Shown here piece by piece: positions 56,011 to 64,000 of a stretch of 64,000 nt of DNA. Numbering within the stretch: position 1 is the stretch's first letter; every line of letters starts with the position of its first letter. The stretch comes from Plectosphaerella cucumerina (Eukaryota; Ascomycota; Sordariomycetes; Glomerellales; Plectosphaerellaceae). The notes under the pieces are model-generated. The model made no database searches, was not told the origin of the DNA, and saw only the letters and a program-made list of their open reading frames with translations. Location of the stretch: NCBI GenBank assembly GCA_020746995.1, contig JAGPXD010000006.1, positions 682,001-746,000 of the forward strand. Reading direction: 5' to 3'. The position numbers were made by a program, and so were the translations under genes.

Positions 56011-58801
56011 CGTGACGGTGTGGTTGTGAAAGCGACGAGTTCGATGCTTGAAGGACTTGGTAGAGGATCTTCGTGAGAGGCCTGCTCGAAGTGTCTTGCT
56101 GCTGATTCTTCCGTTCTAGATCGGAAGACTCTATCGAAACTGCAGATGGATGTGCTGGTTTGAGGAGAGAGAAGACGAGAGGGAAGTGTGTCGAGACGGA
56201 GAGTCGAGGGCCGTGGATACTTATACACGATGGGCGACATGGACGCAAGGCACAGGCGCCCTGCACTACGGAAGACGCAGCCGCCGCCAGGTCCCAGTGC
56301 CTCGGAGAATGCAGCATGACTGGCAGCGGCAGCCGTCCGACAGACCCGTCGCGGGAGCATGGGATTGCGGGCTCGCGGCCTCGCGGGAGACCAGTCCACC
56401 AGTCCACCGGCGACGGGGTGTGTGGGTTGGGCGAAGAGCACAGCCGTGTGTGCAATGTGCATCTCTCGCCGAACGGGGCGCACCAGGCGTGGCTAGAGTG
56501 CGGCAGAGATAGCCTGGTCAGACCGTCAAGGCCCGGCGGACCCGAGCATCGGACACTCCCGCCGGACGGGGGCTACGGGGCCCCGGGGCGTCTGAGAGGT
56601 AGGGCGGCTCGCGGGGCTGGTTGGGTTGGGACCTGTGTGTGGAGAGAGGTCAGTACAGTATTCAGTGCAGCTTTCTGGATACCGTATTCCGTCCCGCCCC
56701 GCGATGGGAGGGACGTCCCGGAGGAGGGGGCCTGGGGCCTGGGGGGGAGACCACGCTGTTCTTCCGGGCGTCACGTTGGCGTCGGCTGGCTGCCCGCACT
56801 GAACAAGGGGATCCTGGGATCAGCGCCATTTGGGGTACGGTGCGGTAGTGCTCTAATCAGGCTGATGTTGCCGCCACACCACGTCCGTAATGGAACAGCC
56901 GGTTGGTTGGCAGGGAGATGGATTGCAGAGGGCGGGATATCCAGATGTGCTGTTAAGTTGGGTTTGAAATCGTGGACAGAGGGAAGGCCCCAGGATTGAA
57001 TGAAGATTCAGAGGTTTCTATCATAACGGTACTTTTAGACGACCTGAATTGCTGGTATGCGTAGACCAAGTCACATGTACCTCAGCTGTCCCGACGCAAT
57101 GGTCCACCATGACGCGTGTCTCAGGCTCTACGTGCATCAACCAGCAGGCAGTAACGACCCGTTCGCAGCTTGAGGGTCTTTCCATTCGTGAGGGACTTCT
57201 CACAGGCAGGTGCAGGTGAGGAAAGAAGCATCGGACAGGTGACTTCCATCTCCATGGCCTAGGTACCCCGCCGTGGGGTCCCCTGAGCTCTTTCCCCCTC
57301 AGCAGTGTTAGTGTTGGCTTGCCCTCCAACCACAGGCCTTCCCCTGGTTTAGCGCCATCCACCGTGCAGGGGCAGTCACCACCCCCAACCGGTTCCCCAC
57401 CTGCCCAGCGAGGGCGCGTGAGGGGCAAAGGGGTCCCTTCGTCCCGTCGCCGCTCGAAGGCGACGGCCCGTCTTTCCGACAGACACTTTCCTATACTATT
57501 CCGCCCTTCCCACCTCCAGTCGCTCGCCGTGCTCAGAAAGAGCTCATGTCAATCTGCCCACCTCGATCTCGCCGCCTGCATCCCGTCGTGCGCGCACGCA
57601 ATCAAGTCGGGCTGAGCTGCCCAGAGTTCCTCAGCCATCCGGTTCCTGGTGCATCTCTTACCATGGAACGAACTGACGCCTTGGAGTCCCGACGCATCTG
57701 ATCCTCGCAGAATCCTCGGACTAAGCAGCACGACCAACGTCTTGACATGTGCCGGCGCGCTGTCGGATCACTCGCCACCGCTTCCCGGCTCTTCTGCTGT
57801 ATCCGTCCCGGCGAGCCATACAACGGACCACGACCCCGGTGACCTTTGATCTGCTGGCCCGGCAACCACCCGGACGAGGTAAATATCACGAGGCTGTATT
57901 CGGAACACCTCGGTCCTATCTTCAACGACAGGAGCTGCCAAGCTGCCCAGGGACAGTCGTAGCGTTGTGTCGGAATCAGCCTGCATCTCCGACTCCTGTT
58001 GACGACCACTGAGATATTATTATTATCATATGGCCAGGGGTGTTGTCTTCGCGCCGCAAGACATGATATTCTTTAGTACACAGCCCATCGGCGCCTAGTC
58101 GGTCTGTAGTGGCTGCTGGCTTGGAGGTTCAGCATTCAAGGCTCGCAGCAGCCGCCCAGATGCAGTGGCGATGAATGCCAGGAGAAACCGTCTTTTCCCC
58201 TGACCTTCGAGAACATCTGCAGGAAGCTTCCATTGGCCTTGATACCTACGGAAGAGCACCCGCCGCTACAGCTACACCTTATAAGCCAAGATATCGCTCG
58301 CTAAGGTATCATGCCAAAGGCCCGAGTCGGCCGTCACTCACCTGTTCATCTACGGCTGAGCGGCTGCCTTTGAGCAACTTCGTTCAAACTTGTCCAGATT
58401 TGTCAGGGCGACTCAAAACACTAACTCCAGCCTCACCCCGCCTGGTTTGCCAAGGCATACGCGAAACCAAGTAGACTGTAAAACCCTCACGCACCAGACC
58501 TCCCAGAGAGGACACCGTCCATCACACCTCCCGCCCCGAAACCAGGCTCACCATATCCCCTCCCCTGGATGGCGGGTTGTAAATGCCGAAACATCCTTCA
58601 GTTGCGGGCCGTTTCTTCCAACTCCTGTTCCCCCTTGTGTCCCCTCGCATCAAAGCCCGGCAAGCAGATGCGCCTCTGCCGCAAAGCTCATCCGATGCCC
58701 GGCCCTAGGCGCCTGCAATGCAACGCCCCTCGGGGCTGCACGGCCGGACCGCCCATGTCGTGCCGCAGGCACGGCACTCAACGCGTAGCCAGGGATCGGG
58801 C
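56011..58801. other. Beta-glucosidase promoter and intergenic DNA
   Basis: About 2.8 kb. The proximal part is the beta-glucosidase upstream region. Frames of up to 279 codons (56160-56999) are Gly/Arg-rich and motif-free. A run of AT-rich bases (TATTATTATTATCATATG) at about 58015-58033 stands out from the GC-rich surroundings. No gene is supported. Confidence 0.5.
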
Positions 58802-59640
58802 TCAAGTTTGGGACTTTCTGATGCTCTCGAGTGTCGCGTCCGAGGCGGGATGGTCAGCCAGCTTGCGCTTGCCCAGGCTGCTAGCCACTTCCGCCTTGTC
58901 GTGTACGTCCTCTTCATCCTTCTCTGTCCATTCGACAAACTCCCACTCAATCCTCGTGGAACCATCTGCGCTACGTCCTGTGCCCTGCGTCTGTCGCAAA
59001 GTGGCAAGGCGTGATCCCTTCACAAGGCCATCGAGCCATGGCACACCCCGCACAATTCGAGTCTCTGTTGACGGGGCATCATCTGCAGCGTCGGGAGTGG
59101 CATCGCCAGGCTCAGGTAAGAGGCCCATTTCCTCAAGATCCCCGAGATCATTGTCGCAGAGGGTTGCCAGCGTCAGCTGGATAAAGTCCGCCTCACTGAG
59201 GGGCCGCTCCGTCCAGAAAGCCAGGGGCGTGCCGCAGAAGCCGCAGAAGTGGCGTTTCGTCGGCTGCTGGGCCGGGCTTGAGCTCTCGTAGACGCGGCGG
59301 ATCGAAGCGTGCGTCTCGTCTGCGAAAAATGCGTGCGTGCTGCTCTTGTACCACGAGAGTGGCACCCTGATAGACGCGGCGAGCGGCGTCGCCAGGGGTG
59401 AGGCTGCTAGCTGTCAGTCGGGGGTCCGGAAGTGAAGGCATCCAGCCAGAAGTATCGGCGGGCAGGCATCATCGCCTGACGAGTGCGGATTCTCTTGTGA
59501 CAGTGATACTTACCATGGAGAGAGTCCGAGTTGAACAACACCCGAGGTCTGTTCCCGTCGGGGCTGGCGGGGATGTCGATGATGTAACTATTGCGTCCAC
59601 AGTGACAGCCCCCGCGCAGAGAGCGCGCCGTGCCACTCAT
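58802..59640 (-). CDS. GFA/CENP-V domain protein
   Basis: Model: complement(58802..59406, 59514..59640), intron of 107 nt (GTAAGT...CTAG), 243 aa. The GFA zinc-binding pattern is present: GGCHCGRNSY near residues 10-18 and FCGFCGTPLAFW in the second exon. These Cys hold the zinc ions of the Mss4-like fold. The family includes the bacterial glutathione-dependent formaldehyde-activating enzyme Gfa, but most fungal members have unknown substrates and an S-(hydroxymethyl)glutathione role should not be assumed. After the fold (about residues 10-150) comes a longer acidic tail. The acceptor reads CTAGCAG, a tandem acceptor, so one Ala can be included or skipped. Length is above the usual 130-190 residues because of the tail. 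Confidence 0.85.
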
Positions 59641-60372
59641 CGTTGGGCGATTGACAGAGCAGCGAATATGTCGGTAGCAGGGGATTGGAGGCCGAGAATG
59701 ACAGGAGAGGAATTGATTATGTTCTGCTTGGGAGGAGATGAGTTTGGGTCTCTCCCCTCATGTCGAGAGCTGGTGAGAGAACAGGCAGCGTCGTGTTGGT
59801 GCCGCCACTAGTCCCGAGGCGGGTACCTAAAGTTGGGTGGGAGCTGACTGCCTACGGTACCTGCCCTGCCCTATGATGTTACTGACAGGCGCTTGGAGAT
59901 CCTCGGCCAATTCGTGAATCCTACCGGCAAGACGTGCCTGTGATTGGAAGCCAAGTCAATCCTTTCACAGAAGGGTTTGAGGGGCCCGAATGGACTGCAC
60001 TGGCCGGAACAGTCGCGACCTGCCGGATGAGACGGGGTGACGCCCGGATGCAGCACGTCGATGGCCTCAACACCCAGACCCCACTATCGCGGCATTCCAT
60101 GTGCACCCACACGTTGCTCGATGCGTGCGACATTTGAGCATATCATCCCCAATCATAACCCCCGGACACTCGATTCGATGCCAGAGAATAAAAGCAGCTT
60201 GACTCTCTTGTGTTAAAACATGTAGCTAGGCGACGCGATGTACGTGGCCACGGGAGAAAAACCTCCCTCCCTCCGGAACGCCCGCCCGAAAAACCGTGAC
60301 CTTTTTTCCACGGCTACCCAAATATTGCGACAACAAAGCGATTTCACCAACAGCACGATGCGAATACTCGAC
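59641..60372. other. GFA-gene promoter and POB3 3' flank
   Basis: About 730 nt between the GFA gene start and the POB3 stop. GGTACCTAAAG and GGTACCTGCC occur near 59823-59866. No gene is seen. Confidence 0.5.
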
Positions 60373-62359
60373 CTAGGCCGTCTTCTTCTTCTTCTTGGGA
60401 CGCTCCTCCCCGTCCTCGTCGTCATCATCGCCGCCGCTATCCTTGTCGTCGTCGTCCACGCCACTCTCGGCGTCCTCGGAATCTGTCGTCTCGGGGTTCG
60501 AGTCAAACTCCTCGGCGACGTCGCTGTCGCTGTCGGCGCGGAAGTCCTCGTCCACGCTCTCCTCGTCCTCGTCGGCGGATCCGCGGTCCGCCTTGGCGCC
60601 CACGACCTCGTCCTCTGAATCGTCGTCGAGGGCCTCCTCGCGGAGGGCGGCCTTGAGAAGGTTGGCGTCCTCGTCGATCTCGTTCTTGACGCGCAGACCC
60701 TTGAGGCGGAAGAAGGTCTCCATGGCCTTGAGGTCTTCCCTGCTGATGTTGCTGAATCCCGTCGACCCGTTCCCGTTCTTCATGACAACAGTGATGTCAA
60801 ACGTCGACAGCGCCGACACGGCGCCGCTGACGCGGGAAAAGGTGACCGAAGCCGTCTGCTCGTACGCGATGTACGTGGCGGGCTTGGGGATGAACATGAA
60901 GGCCTTTTCGAGGAGGTACAGGAAGCCCTCGCTGGCCTTGATGGAGCACTTGATGCCCAGTTGCTGTCGGTGTCTGTGGGTAAGGAAACGGTCAGCGGTG
61001 TGGCAAGCAGGGACGGAAAGGGGGGAGACGTACGTCTGGAAGTCCTTAGCAGGGGTGGTGACACGCTTGTTGGCAAGACCTCGGAAGATGTAGGTGATGA
61101 CCTGGTGGAGGGGCTGCTCGTAATGGGCTTGCAGCCTGTCTCCGTACTTCTCCTTGATCTGGTCTTCGGTGAGGTTGACGTCGAGGGTGACCTCCTCATC
61201 CTTCTTGAACTGCATCACCACAAAGGGATACCGCGTCTGACCCTGGCGCAGGGGCGGGTCGAGACCGATGCAGATCATGACGTGAGCATCGTCAGGCTTG
61301 GGAAGCACCATAAACTTCTTGATAGCCTCGTATTGGATCTTGTAATCGTATGTTTTCCCGCGGAGGCGAAACGACGCGTCGTACATGTCGATGTCGAACC
61401 GTCCTCTGTCGCACGGGGCGCGGTCAGTTGGATGGTGCTGGGAGGTAGAGGTGGGAGAAGGGGTAGGGCATACCTGGGAGTAAGGTGCAGGCAGTCGAGG
61501 AACTGGGCGATGGCGTCGCCGGCGGTCTCGCCAATCTCGGCCTTCTCCATGAGTGTCTCGTAGAAGAGGGTGACGGCGTTCTTGTCCTCCTCGCCGCCAC
61601 CGGCATCGCTCGCGGCGTCCTCGCCATCGACCTCCTTCTTGGAGACGGTGCCGGGGACGTAGAAGCGCATCTCGACGAGCTGGTCCTTGCCGGCGCCAGC
61701 CTTCTTGCCCTTGCCGCGGGCGCCACCGAGGTGTCCATTGGTGCCGGTGTCATTAACGTCGGCGGGGAGGGAGAACTCGACGGCGACTTCGTTGCGACCG
61801 GCGAGGTTGGTGTTGGAGATTTCCGAGTAGGGGACCTCGAAGGCGGGGCGGTTCTGGACGTTGAAGGACAGCTCGGCCTTGCCAAAATCGGCCTTGCCCC
61901 AGTTCCAGCCGCGGAGGGCGTGCTCCTTGTTCTCGAGGGTGTTGCCGTACCAGTTTTTGAAGATCTTGCTGATGCGCTCGTAGTCCTGAGGGGATCGGTG
62001 CGTGTCAGCTACTGTCAATATTGGGAGGTGTCTCAAAGACCGCGTTTGCCTACCTCTTGCAGGAAGCCATCAAGCTGGATGATGCGCGACTCGCGACTGA
62101 GTATCCGAATCTCGTAGCCCTTGGCAGCGCGGCTCCATTGCGCCGAGGCGATGTTGCTCTGGTCGAGGGTGAAGGTGTCGCCGCCGGCGGCGGGCTTCCA
62201 GCCGAGGCCGGTCTCGGCGAACCTGCACTTGCCCGCCGAGGTGGACAGGTCCAGGTAGATACCGTCGAAGCTCTCGCTGAATTCGGGGAGGGCCATGGTT
62301 AGCAGGCGAGGGAGGTGGGGGACAGGGTCGCAGGATGCGGCGGCTTACATTGCGGCCAT
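60373..62359 (-). CDS. POB3: FACT complex subunit POB3 (SSRP1-type without HMG box)
   Basis: Model: complement(60373..60973, 61034..61405, 61474..61985, 62054..62276, 62349..62359), four introns of 60, 68, 68 and 72 nt, 572 aa. The first coding exon is only 11 nt and yields MAAI, which joins to ESFDGIYLDLS; a Met at 62296 inside the first intron gives a tempting but less likely start. Domains: N-terminal PH-like segment (FDGIYLDLS, CRFAETGLGWKP), the SSRP1 middle domain with tandem PH folds (NVQNRPAFEVPYSEISNTNLA, MRFYVPGT, RGRFDIDMYDASFRLRGKTYDYKIQY, VEE-like acidic loop), then an acidic tail of Asp/Glu/Ser ending in KKKKKTA. The HMG box of animal SSRP1 is absent, as in fungi. With Spt16 it handles H2A-H2B during transcription and replication. 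Confidence 0.95.
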
Positions 62360-63443
62360 GTTGATGGTTTGGACCAGCCGGAAGGAGAAGACTGCAGCTG
62401 GGTAGAGGTATCCCAAAAGACGAGAGATCCAATGGGTGGATTGGTGTAGGGGCGGGCGGGCGTGAGGATGAGGTTGTCCGAATAGAGACGAAATTTCGCG
62501 GCAGCCTCGCGGTCAGTCGCGTCCTTGCACCAGTTGAGCGAACGTGTGACCGGGGTAATGGGAAGCTCCAAGGCAAGTACTTGCTGCTTTGTTGAAGATA
62601 AGATTGATAGCGCTCTCGGCTGGCAGGTTCGCCGAAAGCTGTAGAGATTGGTTAGAGCAGCATGGGACATGGATTACGTAAGTTTGAATAGGGACGCTGG
62701 AGCTCTCCCCCAGATCCATCAGTGTCTTTTCGGAGTCATTATGAACGTCAATTCTGAAGTCCCAGGTTTCCCCTGGCAGGCTCCCTGGGGCTGCCAGGCC
62801 TCTGTCGGCGATGAAGCACTATTTACACATCATTCGGTGATTGAACCTGCGCAAGGATCCCCCCGAGGCAGGATCTACACTTGATCAATTCGACGTTCTT
62901 CCTACGCGACCCGGATGCTCAACGCGCAACGTACGTTACCGGCCACGACCTCCATTCAGCAACAACAGCCGCTGCCAACCAAGTTATTAATCAATCACCA
63001 GTATCCCAGATCGTAATCACTTTCCCGGGGCGAAATAGCCCCCCAGATCGACCCAGCCATTCGGTGCCCCTGAGCCCCGGACCGGGGAAGATGTGGCTAC
63101 TAGTCACATGTGGACGAAAGCTAGCCACCATACCCGGGCCCGACACCTCCATCGTCGCGGAATCTCCTGGTGACTTGAAATCCGGGGAATACAGGCCAGG
63201 GGCACAATGGTCCCAGCAGGTTGCATCCCCGTGGGGAAGTTGTTTGCCTTGATCTAGCGTTTGGCCCCGACTCAGCTTCCGGGGAGGCACTCCTTTGGAA
63301 TGCCTTAAATGATGCCGGTGAGATCTGCTGCTTGATCAGTTCCTCTCATGGATCATCAACCAAATCCTGAAGCACAACTCCCCTTCCCAATCCTTACTAC
63401 AACTTTGCTCCATTGAGAAAAACCGCTACCAGCCATCAACAAG
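62360..63443. other. Divergent promoter between POB3 and PRISE genes
   Basis: About 1.08 kb. Ends in a leader with CAACAAG just before ATG 63444. A TTGATCAATTC-like palindromic stretch (TTGATCAA) occurs at 62882-62889. No coding ORF is supported. Confidence 0.5.
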
Positions 63444-64000
63444 ATGCCGCCCAAAGTAGCTTTCATCACTGGTGCCAACGGCATCACTGGCACCGCTCTA
63501 ATCGAGCATCTGGCAAAATCTGGCACGGACGAATGGTCCAGCATCATCGCCACGTCTCTATCGCCTCTCAAGAGTCGTGTCAAAGATTCCCGGCTCTCCT
63601 TCATCCCTTTGGACTTCACGAAACGCAGCGAGGAGCTCATTCCTGCGATGAAGGAGCAATGCGCAGGAGTTACCCACGCCTACTTTTCGTCATATGTCCA
63701 CGAAGATGACTTCAAGGAGCTCAACGAGGCCAACGCCCGCCTGTTTGAGAACTTCCTGGACGCTCTCATTTCCGTGGCCCCCCGCCTAGAGTGCTGCGTG
63801 CTACAGACGGGTGGCAAGCACTACAATGTCCATCTCGGACCAGTACCCTCGCCTGCCAGGGAGGAAGAGCCGCGCCGCGATTCGCCCATTGGGAACTTCT
63901 ACTTCCACCAGGAAGACTACCTTGTCTCGAGGCAACGTGGTCAGTCCTGGAGATGGAACGTGGTTCGTCCTGAGGCAATCATCGGCCATACCATCAAACC
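63444..64000 (+). CDS. PRISE-family NAD(P)H reductase (5'-beta-reductase/iridoid synthase-like), 3' cut
   Basis: ATG 63444 opens a frame that runs to the window edge (185 full codons) with no stop. The Rossmann glycine motif is at residues 8-15 (ITGANGITGTAL), of the extended SDR type. Further on come THAYFSSYVHEDD, NARLFENFLDAL, LQTGGKHYNVH and WRWNVVRPEAIIGH. These match the PRISE group, in which a conserved Lys sits in the GGKHY motif. Plant members reduce enones of steroids or iridoids; fungal members often lie in secondary-metabolite loci, but the substrate cannot be inferred. The catalytic Tyr may lie in FYFHQEDYLVSRQ. It is partial only because the window ends. Confidence 0.85.
   Translation, partial: MPPKVAFITGANGITGTALIEHLAKSGTDEWSSIIATSLSPLKSRVKDSRLSFIPLDFTKRSEELIPAMKEQCAGVTHAYFSSYVHEDDFKELNEANARLFENFLDALISVAPRLECCVLQTGGKHYNVHLGPVPSPAREEEPRRDSPIGNFYFHQEDYLVSRQRGQSWRWNVVRPEAIIGHTIK

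Noticed and set aside
56160..56999. 279-codon frame upstream of the beta-glucosidase
   Set aside because: Gly/Arg-rich, no motif, and it lies in the promoter region.
62033..62296. POB3 start at Met 62296
   Set aside because: The spliced alternative from 62359 gives MAAIESFD, which fits the fungal family better and uses strong splice sites.

Overview
The window is nuclear DNA of a filamentous ascomycete (Pezizomycotina, most likely a Sordariomycete). The evidence is GC-rich coding DNA, short introns of about 47-75 nt with GTRNGT donors, CTRAY-like branch points and CAG/TAG acceptors, and fungus-specific genes: a Zn2Cys6 factor, a STE3 pheromone receptor, an ERF4-type palmitoylation subunit, an HMG-less POB3 and a fused THI6. 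No species call is possible from sequence alone. I see no transposon, rRNA, tRNA, CRISPR array or AT-rich block of the kind left by repeat-induced mutation. This looks like an ordinary euchromatic core segment, and most genes are housekeeping.

Layout: 0.5-2.1 kb, histidine acid phosphatase (-). 5.5-8.0 kb, lipase-like alpha/beta hydrolase (+) whose N-terminal part is broken over three frames. 8.7-9.4 kb, four-TM protein (+). 9.9-10.9 kb, IAH1-type esterase (+). 12.5-14.6 kb, protein with a retropepsin-like segment lacking the catalytic Asp (+). 15.1-15.8 kb, isochorismatase-family hydrolase (+), tail to tail with bifunctional THI6 (-). 17.8-20.3 kb, Zn2Cys6 regulator (-). 21.4-23.4 kb, 5-aminolevulinate synthase (-). 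24.6-30.5 kb, very large SNF2/ATRX-like remodeller (-), head to head with glutathione synthetase (32.1-33.8 kb, +). 34.0-34.6 kb, mitochondrial SSB (-). 36.1-38.0 kb, STE3-type receptor (+). 38.8-40.5 kb, ERF4 (-, 5' end unresolved). 43.5-45.0 kb, coiled-coil membrane protein (+). 48.3-51.7 kb, DUF4203/TM7S3-TM198 membrane protein with a long disordered tail (+). 52.3-54.0 kb, RCH1/SLC10A7-like transporter (+). 54.2-56.0 kb, GH1 beta-glucosidase (-). 58.8-59.6 kb, GFA/CENP-V protein (-). 60.4-62.4 kb, POB3/FACT subunit (-). From 63.4 kb, a PRISE-family reductase running off the right edge (+).

The genes do not form an obvious pathway cluster. Loose themes are cofactor and redox metabolism (thiamine, heme, glutathione), chromatin (SNF2, POB3), signalling (STE3, ERF4) and ion or membrane homeostasis (RCH1-like, DUF4203). 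Exon joins were worked out by hand from splice motifs, reading-frame phase and family conservation. Every multi-exon model listed sums to a whole number of codons, except that ERF4 lacks a defined first exon, the lipase needs two one-base corrections, and the PRISE gene is cut by the window end.

Nothing here is convincingly a new multi-gene system. The items most worth checking are the degenerate retropepsin-like domain at 12.5-14.6 kb, the SAM-like domain fused to an ATRX-type remodeller, the lipase frameshifts, a uORF overlapping the transporter start codon, and a perfect hairpin in front of THI6.
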